Assembly (NCBI RefSeq): GCF_016859285.1
Contig: NC_053415.1
Span: forward strand, 16,997,001-17,061,000
Direction of reading: 5' to 3'
DNA: 64,000 nt
Source of the DNA: Xiphias gladius
Taxonomy: Eukaryota > Chordata > Actinopteri > Istiophoriformes > Xiphiidae
Shown here: positions 35,794 through 48,400 of the stretch, in pieces
How positions within the stretch are numbered: the stretch's first letter is position 1
Layout: each line of letters opens with the position of its first letter
Notes under the pieces: model-generated
Database searches by the model: none
What the model saw: only the letters and a program-made list of their open reading frames with translations
Told to the model about the DNA's origin: nothing
Position numbers and translations under genes: made by a program

Positions 35794-38700
35794 GACTGAT
35801 TGTAATACCTTTAAAATGTCGGTATTGTTGTGTGATTCAATTTAAGCCAAATGTGAGTGTTGATATCTGGAACAACAGCTTGGAGAATCATTTTTATTAT
35901 TATTTATTATTATATGTACAGTACAATGTGTTTGGTTTTTTGTTGTTGTTGTTGTTTTCACACAGGAGATGCACAACAACTATTGGAGAGTTTGAAGTAT
36001 GTGTTTTTGTGTGTGTGTTTTACATGAACCAGTCCAACCATTTTGTAGTTTGAATGTGTCCAGTTTGCATTTGCATATGAAGGTAAGTTCATTTTCGAGG
36101 CTGAATACTGAGAGGCCTTTTCTGTAACCCAGAACCAAGAAATGCCAGGGCGAGTGCATTCTGCCTTGCACAATCTGCTAATCCTTTAACGTCACCTGCC
36201 AAGTGCCACTAACTACTTTGTTTCTCGTCTCTCGTCTATTTTTTCACACTCTCTGTTCCTATCTCAGGGCCTCACTCGGTTTCTTTTCACCTCACTGTTT
36301 CTTTCAGTCTGGCTGGCAAGAACGATGCTTTGAGTTTCACATAATTTGTTTATTTTGAATGGTCTTAGATCAGGTCACAGCTGGGTTCCTGTGTTTTTGC
36401 AGTGTGTCTCCTCTCCCTCATTTTCACTCTCTTTCAAACACGTACACACAGGACCCCTGTAGCAACAGCAGGCACCTAGGAAACACTCCCAGCATGTTGT
36501 GTGGATGTGTAGCTTATGTTACACCTAAGGTTTGTGCACACATAAGCATGCACGCACACGGCATGCTTTCTTAGACGAGGATGCTGTGGCAGATGCAACC
36601 TGAGATGCAACTCTGATGCAACCACTATGCACTGGAAGAAAAGTGACTGGCAGATGAGGAGAGTAGCTATCACAGGCACTCAGAAGTCAAATCGGCTACA
36701 GTGGAGGTTCCTCTGAGTCACAAAAAAGAAGATAAGTCTTGAATTTGAGCCTTCAAAACCAGGATTTGAAAATGGAATGGTGTCAGTGAAGGAAGATGCC
36801 GTCTGTTTTAGTCATCTGCAGCTCTGCAAGGTAAATGTGTCTCTGTGTGGTTATGTAGCTCATACGTGTAGTTGTCATATTTGTTTTATCTGCCTTTTAA
36901 ATCCATGTAAAAAGTATTTTGGGTGTTGAATTTCATCAGGGCACCAGTCTCTTTACCTTCACAGTAACTGTTAACAATACATACAGTGTTGTAGGTTATC
37001 AGTGGATCAAAGAGCCACATGAGGGCTTTTTTGATACCCTAAGCCTCTTATCACCCTCAGTCAGAGACCTACCAGCCCAAATCAGCTCTCAGTATAGCCA
37101 GTGTGCATTAACATGCATCCCAGACCTCACACACGAGAAGTTTCAAATTTACACTGAGCTGAGCCTTCGCACACGACAGCCACACACTGCACCCTCACCC
37201 TCACAACAATCAAACCTTGTCTTTACACTGCTAATCCTGCACGGAGAGAGTCTGGTTGCAGCCCACTGCAGGGGAGGCGGCGGAGATGGAGGTGGAGGTG
37301 CTTAGAGGGGAAAGGGAAGAAGTGGTGGGCGAATAACCATCCGCTGTAGTGTAACCATGTTTGATTGCCATAGTGAATAACTTACCTAGGATGCTTTCCC
37401 TTTCCACTGCTATGTCACAGTCAATCTTGGTTAAACTACTACTGAAAGCTTTGGAAAACACAAGAAAGTTGACTTAAAGTTAGTGTTTTTGTCAAACTAC
37501 TGTTGAAAGTTCCATAAAAAAAGCTAAAAAGAACTTTCTCATTACAACTCATAATTATACTTTTTACAGTTTGAAGAATTCAAATGCTTAATGTCACATT
37601 ATTAGTAATAACTACTATTGCAACCTCAATAAAACATTGATTGTTGTTATTCTGTACATCATGGTAAGTAAAACTCATTTATGGAGTCACCTATCACATT
37701 ATCTGGCAGTTATTGCATCATCAGTTGCTTTGCTGCTTTTCAGCGCTTAAACTAGAAAATCATTTTTGAAAATAGAGGGAAGAGGCTGATGCTTTGATGC
37801 TACATTTATTATAATCGCCGCCTTCAGTAGAGACACCATGACTGGAGCCTGCTGGGGAGCTTTGATCCAGCGCAGCTAATCTAGGTCCATGGCAACACGG
37901 CAGGAGGAGCTGCAGTGTTCCATGGAAGGGATTTGTCTCTGGGTATGCTAGTGGGCAAAACTGGGCATGTCACAAGGGGAGCGTCCAGGCTCTGGCAGTG
38001 GACAGTGCTGGGCGGGAAGGGGACGGAGACGCTGCACCCACAGAACAATGCATTTCCACCCACACAGAACAGTCTACAGAACGGTGGGACTCTTGGGCAC
38101 TGTGGTCAGGTGTAGAGTCGCCGCTGCAGATGCCTCCATGTCAGGAAACAGCGGTGCTGCCTGTCGGGATCGGTTCAACAGGAAATGGTGTGTCACTGGG
38201 TTAAAAATTTGTTTTTTTTGCTTGTTTTTTATTTTGTTTGGTGGACTTCCAGCTGATACGTGCTAGAGCAATATGATAGTTCTGAAAAAGATGGACACCT
38301 TTAGTGACACCTGTATTTGTTAATTATAACATCTTAATGTTAGAGCTGATCCCTGGTAACCTCAGTAAAATGATGTGTCCTGTTTCACCCAGTTCACTCC
38401 TCTTTGACTCCTGCTTTTTGAGTAACAGCCCCGTGTACCCAGATAAAATATTCAAGCTCACAGTAATCTGAGCATTGGTGCGGTCCACCTGCTGCTGATA
38501 CAGTCTATCTTGAACCTGATCTTGAAAGAAACCTGAGAGTGATTGCCACGCTTTGGGTGAAACAGAGCTGGCAACAGTGAATCAGTCCTTGAATGGGATG
38601 CTAAGCTGGAGTCATTTGATCTCAACACACAAGTCAAAATGGACTACTGTCCCACATTCTGCTGGAGTTCACTATTTCTTTGCCTCAGAGCTTTTTTATC

Positions 38701-39405
38701 TCTGATATGTTCACAGATGATTAGCTCAGTATGGTTATTGCTTCTTGGTGGCCTTTACCCTCATAACATGATTGTAATATACAGAGTTTCCATTAGGAAA
38801 TGATCCTATCAGTTAAAAGAGATAGATAACATAAGATCCTGTTGTCACTAATGAACACCTAATTGCTTTTTATTTTAATTTTATTTTCCGCTTTCTGCTG
38901 TAGGTTCTCACTAAGCATATTCCAATGATAACTTTACTTGTAGACAACAGGAAACACCCAGAATTTTCAGACATGTTTTCATGCGACCACTGACAAAACT
39001 AGCATCAATATCCATGTTTTGTATCAGAGTTTAACGCCAGTGTTCTTAGTTATCAATACACATAGTGAAATGTGCCAAACGTTGGGTAAGCATTTGGAAG
39101 CCCAGTACTGTGCAAAATAAAGTCCATCCATCCTGATAGAAGGCATTAGTGCTGGTTTCACCTGGTTCCCCTTTTCCCCTTCGTGGACATTAAAGTTAAG
39201 CTGAAGTTGAAATTAAAAAAATAATGCTTATCATAGTGTTTCAATAATTTTGTGTTTAAGCCCCAAGAGAAACTGCAGCAGCCCAAAGTTTTTTCAAAAC
39301 CGAGACCAGAATGTGATATAGACTATTCTCAATGAGAGAAACCAACATTTTATTATGTTTTAACATGGAAAATCAGTGAACCTATACCACATCCGGGAGA
39401 AAGAA

Positions 39406-39408
<3 letters not shown>
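35794..39408. other. Intergenic lrrc58-gpr156, first part
   Basis: No supported gene. Open frames of 60-130 codons at 36.9-38.3 kb lack splice structure or recognisable domains. A GTTGTTGTT microrepeat sits at about 35941-35955. Confidence 0.55.

Positions 39409-39461
<53 letters not shown>
39409..39461. repeat. (GT)n microsatellite
   Basis: Uninterrupted GT run. Confidence 0.98.
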
Positions 39462-39464
<3 letters not shown>

Positions 39465-39762
39465 CCTGTGTGACTGAATAAGAAGTTGATGAGTGCATGA
39501 ATGAATATCCGCATATTTTACTCTTCTTTAATAATCTCTGTATGTTTCTCTCCCCACATATAGCTGTCAGTAGTGGTGACACTCCCTCATCAGGAATCAC
39601 CCTGTGTGTAGGCTCACACTGTAAATCTCTGTGACGTCTTAATAACACCTTCATGCCTCTTATTGCTGGCGGAACAAATGCAGAAATGTCTCTGCTGGCT
39701 CTACTGCATTTAGAGAGAAACTCCTTGTATCTTTTGATGTGAAAGACCAGCCTGCAGAACTA

Positions 39763-41333
<1,571 letters not shown>

Positions 41334-41389
41334 TATTTTGCCAGGCTCTCTCCCTAGTGGAGGTCTGCTTTTGAGAAAACAAAATAGAG

Positions 41390-41598
41390 ATGATGTGTGT
41401 TTGTCTTTCCATTAAAGCAAGTGCTGTTTATTTGCACTGTGGACAGAGTCTGCCGCCCTGTCCCATATGCCACCCAGTCCCGCGGGGTCCCCGCAACATG
41501 CTGCACCCACACTGTCACAACCCCGCTGCACTACGTGGGACACATCACAATCTGACGCAATTTGTGGAGCAGTTGGAGTTGAAGAGCTTGCAAGACAG

Positions 41599-41683
<85 letters not shown>

Positions 41684-42175
41684 CCTCCCCTCCATACTCG
41701 GATCAGAACTCTGGCAGTCTGGTGAACATTTTCCTGAGTGACAGGATCTTCTCGGGCTGCGGACTGACAGTTTGATGGACGGATAGGGTCTTTGGGATTC
41801 CTTCCAAGTATGCAGCTTTGGGAACCTTTGCAGCTATGGTAGCTAACATATTATCCAGTCATTTGTTTTCTATTTATACCAAAACGTTTCCGAGTCTTGC
41901 GCGATGGAGTCTGGAGCGGGACGAGGAGATGGAATCCACCGTGCGCTTTGGAGACCGAGGTTTGAGCTTTAAAACTTTATTCCTTTACGTATTTGCGTGT
42001 CGTTTTCGATCTCAAGCGGTCGCGGTGATTACTTTGTTTCTTTTACCGTGCACTGGTTGCATCTGCACGGATGCAGCTGTGAGTGAGCACATGTTTTTAC
42101 GCATCTTTTCCACCGAAATGCGATCGCTTACCGTTACCGGTGGAGATCATACAAGACGTAAAACAGTCTGAGCCT
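41390..42175 (+). promoter_or_regulatory. gpr156: Possible gpr156 promoter / 5' non-coding exon
   Basis: A moderately CpG-containing stretch (clearest at 41880-42170) with a (GA)n/(CA)n microsatellite at 41603-41681. gpr156 genes usually have upstream non-coding exons and this is the most promoter-like DNA before the first coding exon. A donor-like GTGAGT lies near 42079. The assignment is weak. Confidence 0.25.
41603..41681. repeat. Compound (GA)n(CA)n microsatellite
   Basis: AG repeat to 41646 followed by CA repeat 41648-41681. Confidence 0.97.
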
Positions 42176-44315
42176 AGGGGCTGGCTTGGTTAGTCTAAAA
42201 TAAAACATCGTGATTTCCCAGTAACAATTATCTTGGCCTGTTATTCCAATGATATTTTCTAGAATGTCCTTTCATATTAGTGAACTGATAATTACTATTT
42301 TTTAAATGTTCATCTGTAGGTCGCCTGTTGTTTGGCTTGAATTGGACGCATGGTTCCGTACAGCACCGGTGTCGGCTCCTCAAATCAAATATGTCTTTTG
42401 CTGAAATTTACACATGGTGTTAGATGACCAAATTTCCAGAACCAGGCTGTAAAATCGGCGTGCGCCGGGCCTGAGGCGGGATTTCAGTGTCAGTAAATTG
42501 CATTCTAACTCAGCTTAAAGAATCAACTCATGAACGGATTAATGACTGAGGAGGAATGTTTCAATATTGGCCCCTGAACCGGGCTTTACATCAGGCAGCG
42601 CCCGTGGTTCCACCGCTCTAATCTTAAAAGCGAAACCGAGAGATTGACAGGACAATAAATGGGTTTAACTCAATTTTTTTTTGTGAGAAGTTTTATGCTA
42701 AAACTCAGTTGTGTCTGGCTGAGCTCAGAGGCTTGTTAGATAAAGGCTGAAATATTCCTGATAGGTCAATAAATGAAAGAAGAATGGGACATAAAGGGCC
42801 TCCCTTTAAAAGTTAAGGTTAAACTGCTCATAGTTTAGGCCTGTCCTACATTTAAGTAAGACAGCCAAGGCCAACGGTAGCTCAGGTAGGCCTCCTACTT
42901 TTGGTTTAGACTTGAGGACTTAAGAAGACACTCCTCATGACTATTCTGAACTGTCAAAACATGTCCATAAAACTTAGCTCAGACTGGGGACGGGCCCTGT
43001 GCTTGTTGCTTACACATTAATCCCCGTGCTAGATGTTGGCCGACCTTTGTTGACCTCTGCAGGGTGGCGGGTTTTCTCCCATGCTAAAATCTACGGAGGC
43101 AGGATTTTGAAAAACCGGCGGAAATGCCTCTCTCTGCCGGCTTTTCCTGCGGGAAGCAGCAGAGCTGTGATCTAAACTTGGAAAGTGACGAAAGGACATG
43201 AACAGGAACTCCAGACATTTCCCAGATATGCAGCCCGGAGAGCTTCATTGTTCTGTTAACATCATTAGTTTTTGGAAATAGGTCACTTTGGACTTCATTT
43301 CATAACTTATATCTACAAAATGTTTCACATAGAAGACCTTCATGTCTAGAGTGGATTACTGCATTGAATGTTTCCTTCTCATATCCCAATCCAGTTTAGT
43401 TTCTCAGTACAGATTTCCCACACTTTTTTTAATGGATCCCATAATCTAACTATAACAGTGCCCTCAGGTTACCTTAGTCATGTTACAGACAATGACGGGA
43501 CATGATGCCAAATAACACGCTATTCCAATAAACACTTACCTGTCTGCAAATTTGTATCAATACAAGTGGTTTTACGTTGGCCCAACAACGTGTAGCTGAG
43601 TCATTGCAACGTTTATACTGTTCAGACTAAGTCTGTACTAGTTACAGCTCAGAGTATCAGGTGATACCATGCTGCATAATTAAATCTGCAACATGTCAGT
43701 GCAGCTTCTGAAAAATGCCTGTGGCAGGAGTGACAAGCAGCTGTTTGATGATACTTTCTAAAGTTTACGTTTTCAGTCTCCGATGCCTTAAATAAACGGG
43801 CCAATTGCAGATTTTATGGCCCTTGGTGAAACTGTAAATGATAGCTCTGGTATATTTCAGTTGCAGTATTTTTTCCTAGTCTCACTCCGTCTTGTCCACA
43901 GATGTGTGTCACAGCAAAGTGTGATCATGTGCTGGCTGGTTCACCTCAGTGATGACTTAGTGTTGGTCGAAACTGCGGATAAGCAGAATCACTCAAGCTT
44001 CCTGTCACACAGGTCAAGTCCTGAATTCTCAATTTGTTTTGTTGTTGTAGAAAATAATGAATCCTTTTTGATGCATTTTCCCTCTGACCTTATTCTAATC
44101 TTAGTGTCCGTTGGATTTATTTGTGCCTCTGGTCTCTTTTTTCTATCAGTGCAGTCGAAAACGACATCCATGCTCCCACTATTTCTCCCCTCTGTGAGAG
44201 CACCACACTGTGGTGGCCACAAGCCTTACAACAGTTTTGTGAACTTTAGACCTAGAAATAGAAGCAGGACTTCATATAAAATGTGTTTGTCTGGTCTCTT
44301 GCAGTTCAGTGGGTG

Positions 44316-44319
<4 letters not shown>
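42176..44319 (+). other. Upstream gpr156 region, no gene seen
   Basis: No exon supported. An open frame of 214 codons from 43816 runs into the (AT)n(GT)n tract and has no recognisable domain, so I treat it as chance. Confidence 0.5.
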
Positions 44320-44406
<87 letters not shown>

Positions 44407-44469
44407 ATCTGTGTATATCTGTGTATATATGTATCTACCAATCTAGATATAGATAGATAGATAGATAGA
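44320..44469. repeat. Compound (AT)n(GT)n(GATA)n microsatellite
   Basis: AT run 44320-44356, GT run to about 44401, imperfect GTATCT units, then GATA units 44446-44468. Confidence 0.95.
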
Positions 44470-44530
44470 AGCTGGATAGCTGGCTTTGGCGCAGGAGGTC
44501 GGGGGTTCAAATCCCGGCCAGGACAGGGAA
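44470..44530 (+). repeat. tRNA-like (Pol III B-box) segment
   Basis: GGGGGTTCAAATCCCGGCC contains a near-consensus B box (GGTTCAAATCC, 44504-44514) with a T-arm-like stem (CGGGG/CCCGG). The 5' half is too degenerate for a functional tRNA and no acceptor stem can be drawn. It abuts LINE sequence, so it is either a SINE head or part of the LINE-associated repeat. Confidence 0.55.
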
Positions 44531-45212
44531 GATGGCACCCAAAGATCAACTGCTAAGTGAATACCTCAGGCAGCAGAAACCCGATGATGCAGAGGAGGAG
44601 GAGGAACCATCATGGAGGGACAAGCCCCCACCAGTGGCTGGAAAAGGCTGGACTGAAGGACAGCACAGAAGCACTAACCATGGCAGCACAAGAACAGGCA
44701 CTCAGTACAAAATCAATAGAGGCGGGGATCTACCACACCAGACAGGACCCCAGGTTCAGGCTGTGCAAAGATGCTCCTGAGACAGTTCAGCACATAGTAG
44801 CAGGGTGTAAGATTCAGGCAGGAACAGCGAACACCGAACGCCATAACCAAGTGGCTGGCATAGTGTACAGGAACATCTGCACTGATTATGGGTTGGAAGT
44901 CCCAAGGTCACAACAGAAAACACCTCCTAAGGTGGTTGAGAATGACCAAGCCAAGATCCTGTGGGACTTCCAGATCCAGACTGACAAACAGGTGATGGCT
45001 AACCATCCCGACATCGTGTTGATCGACAAACAACAGAAGAAGGCAGTAGTGATAGACGTAGCGATCCCAAGCGACAGCAACATCAAGAAGGAGGAACACA
45101 AGAAGATCGAAAAATATCAAGGGCTGAAAGAGGAGCTAGAAAAGATTTGAGAAGTAAAGGCAACAGTGTTGGCAGTGGTAATTGGAGCACTGGGTGCAAT
45201 GAAAATGTTGTG
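44531..45212 (+). mobile_element. 5'-truncated LINE, REL-endonuclease type ORF2 end
   Basis: Reading in two frames gives the C-terminus of a non-LTR reverse transcriptase protein: LLSEYLRQQKPDDAEEEEEPSW, then (44600-45147) WLEKAGLKDSTEALTMAAQE, a zinc-knuckle remnant LCKDAPETVQHIVAGC, and an endonuclease-like stretch NHPDIVLIDKQQKKAVVIDV. The frame change near 44625 looks like a deletion of a short segment. A TGA at 45148-45150 sits where I recall Trp, and the frame then resumes with EVKATVLAVVIGALGA to 45212. Compared with remembered copies, the first Cys of the knuckle is Phe here. The PD...D pattern suggests the restriction-like-endonuclease group of LINEs (R2/R4-like), clade not resolved. 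Confidence 0.75.
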
Positions 45213-45367
45213 ACTGAACAGGGGACGAAGGATTTTATTGGTTTTCTCCCTCAATGGCAGTATTTACAAAGAATTATGTGTTTGATTTTGAAAGGTCATC
45301 ACACCCATCATATCATCTTTTTGCTCCTTAGGATGTGTGTGTAAAAGTGGACAGACAGGGGCCAATC

Positions 45368-45484
45368 ATGGAGCCTGAGCTGAACTGCAGCTCCCACTGC
45401 AGCTCCCCGCTTTGCTTTATCCACTCGGGAGTCAACAGGCAGGAGGGCCTCGACATTCTGCAGAAACTATGCAGTCTCAGCAAG
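45368..45484 (+). CDS. gpr156: gpr156 coding exon 1
   Basis: MEPELNCSSHCSSPLC to KLCSLSK, residues 1-39. The acceptor AG is at 45330-45331, so the exon begins at 45332 and includes 36 bases before the chosen ATG. Donor GTAATT, phase 0. Confidence 0.88.
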
Positions 45485-48400
45485 GTAATTTCTCTCTGTC
45501 TACTGTGCACACACACAACCTCACATGCACATAAACACACACGCATGATGTTGAAATTCAACACTATCAAGTATTTAAATATAGTGAACATATGCTATCT
45601 GACGCATGCAAGTGCCATGTGCACACATACACACACATTTGTCTGTGTATAACTGTATACGCATATGCACACACAAATGGAAGATCCACACAGTGCTGAC
45701 ATATGGCCAGGCTCATACATATACACATGTTGGCAGACGTGGCTTAATGACATCCAGGAGAACTGACCAACAGAATATTTTTGGCCCCTCGCAAAGGTTA
45801 AAGGGTTAAAAGATATATCCTGTAGGGTTGATATAGATATTTCAGTTGAATATGTACTGTAGTCTACTATTTCGACTCTGCAAATTAATCAAATTTTGTT
45901 AACAAGGCTTTTTTTACAAGACTGATTAATGACAAGACTTAAACAGTTTAATCAACATCAGACTAACTTTTCTATTGATGTTGGTGAATTTTTTGAATTT
46001 CTGTAACTAAATGCACCGTCTTGACCATCTTGTCAGACCATCAGACCAGAGAATCTTACTTCTCACAGTCTGAGAGTCCTTTAGCTGCTTTTCTGCAAAT
46101 TCCAAGTGTGTTTTCATTTTTCTTTCACTGAAGAGAGGCTTCCGTCTGGCCGCTCTGCCTTAAAGCCCAGATTAGTGGAGTGCTGCAGTGCAGTGATGGT
46201 TGTACTTCTGGAAGTTTCTCACAGGATCTCTGGAGCTCAGCCAGGGTGACCATCAGGTTCTTGGTCACCTCTCTTACCAAGGCCCTTCTCCCCTGATTGC
46301 TCAGTTTGGCCGCTGTGCTCTTGGGAGCCTGCAATGCAGCAGAGCATTTTTTTTTTTTCTTGCCTTCCCCAGAAATGCGAATTGACCTGAGCTCTGCAGG
46401 GAGTTCCTTCGACGTCATGGCTTGATTCTTGCTCTGATATGCATTGTCAGCTGTGAAGCCTTTCTATATCGACAGGTGTGCCTTTCCAAATCATGTCCAA
46501 TCAATTGAATTTACCACAGTCGGACTCCAATCGAGGTGAAACATCTCAAAGCTGATCAAGAGAAATGGGAGGCTCCTGAGCCAACAAAATGTGAAAAAAA
46601 AAGGGAAGGTATCTGAATACGTTCCGAATGCACTTTATATCAAATGAAAACATACTAGAAGTTTGGTATTAATCCCCTCAAGAAGTCAGTTCAATGGTAG
46701 AGATCAGGGTAATGGGGAAGGACTAGTGAAGCTATGTTTAGTATCGTCTCGGTCACTGGTGCCTTTTAGGACAAGAGTCAGTAGAGATCAGCAACATGAG
46801 GCCGGCACAAGAGAGTGTAATGTGACTTTCCAAATAGAAACTAAAGTAGCAGAGGAACTGTGTCAGGGAATACAAACACTTTCCTTTCCTCTCCGTGCTA
46901 CACCACATAGAAACGAGGTGAGTTATCTCTTTGATTTCATCTTCACCCGAGCGGAAGGGAATCTTGAGCTGCACTGTGTTTGCTTTGTTATGGTAATGGA
47001 TTATGTGGACAAGATAGCATTTTAATCTACTGTTTGATTTTATTTTAATGTCTTTATTAATGTGTGTTTAACTCAAGTGACATGAAAACTGTCAGCTAAA
47101 ATGAAACATCCTTTGATGAAATGTAACACCGTACGTTTGTTACTATTCATGGAAGCAGACAGCTCAACGGGCACAAATGTTTCTAGAACTAATAGTATAG
47201 TAAAAAATATATATAAAAGGAAAAGAGACAACTTATTCCCTAAAAACCCACCTGCTTTTCTGTCTGGATCTGTTCCCAGGTATGGCTACTGCTGGCAGTC
47301 TGCTGTCTATGGAGCAGCTTCTTTGTCCCATCTGTCTTGATTTGTTCAACCAGCCAGTCTCCACTATTTGTGGGCACAACTTCTGTAGGGATTGCATACA
47401 AGGATACTGGCAGGATGCTAATCTGTCGCAGTGCCCCATGTGCAAGCATGAGTTCTACAGGGGGCCTGAGTTCAAAGTTAACACATTAATTTCAGAGGTG
47501 GCCTCTCAGTTCAAGAAGTCGTTGGCAAAAAAGGGCAAAAAAAGACAAAAATGAAGCCGACACTGTGGACCAATATTCAGGCCATGAAGGTGACGTTTCA
47601 TGTGATGTGTGTGTTGGAAAAAGAGTCAAGGCTCTTAAATCCTGAATAGAATGTTTGGCCTCCGTCTTCGAGACTAACCTGGAGCCCCATTATGTTCTAG
47701 GTACCTTCAAAAAACACCACCTGATTAATCCCATGGTGAACATGCAAGACAGAGTGTGTAAAAAGCACGAGAAAAACTCCTGGATCTGTTCTGTAACACT
47801 GACCAGACATATGTGTGCCAGACCTGCATCAAGAGAGACCACAAGGCTCATCACACCGTTCCTATAGAGGATGAGAGCAGAGACAGGAGAGCTCAAATTG
47901 GAAGGATAAATGAAGAGGTGGGAAAAAAGGATCCACAGTCAACTGCAGAAAATCAGTGAAATCAATCAAACCGTTAAGGTCAGCAGAGGAAACACAGAGA
48001 GATTGAGGAGAGTTTACAAGCCTTCACCAAACTGCTACACCTCATCCAGAGAGGCCGCTGAAGTGGTGGAGGTGATTATTGCAAAGCAGAGGCAGGTTGA
48101 AGGCAGGGCCAGCGGAGTCATCATGGAGCTGGAGCAGGAGATCGATGAGCTGATGCATGGAAGCACAGAGCTGGAGCAGCTCTCTCAAGCTGAAGACGAC
48201 ATTTACCTTCTCTAGAGCTTCCAGCTTTCTCCACACTGCCGGCCGCCAAAGAGTGGTCTGACACCTACGTACAAAGTGCTGAATACGTGGGCACGGTGAG
48301 GAGAACAGTCAGGAGAGTAGTGTGTCAGCTAAAGGAGACTGTAAAGGCTGAGGTGAAGAGGCTGTGTGAGAGCGAGTTACTGAGGGCTCAGCAGTGTGCT

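Noticed and set aside
36919-38266. Cluster of 66-128-codon open frames between lrrc58 and gpr156
   Set aside because: They overlap on several frames and strands, lack homology I can recognise, and fit chance in GC-moderate DNA.
43816-44460. 214-codon open frame upstream of gpr156
   Set aside because: Its last third is (AT)n(GT)n microsatellite, the rest has no recognisable domain or splice context, and codon usage looks non-coding.
44470-44530. Functional tRNA gene
   Set aside because: Only the B box/T-arm region is good; no acceptor stem, anticodon arm or A box can be drawn, and it abuts LINE sequence.
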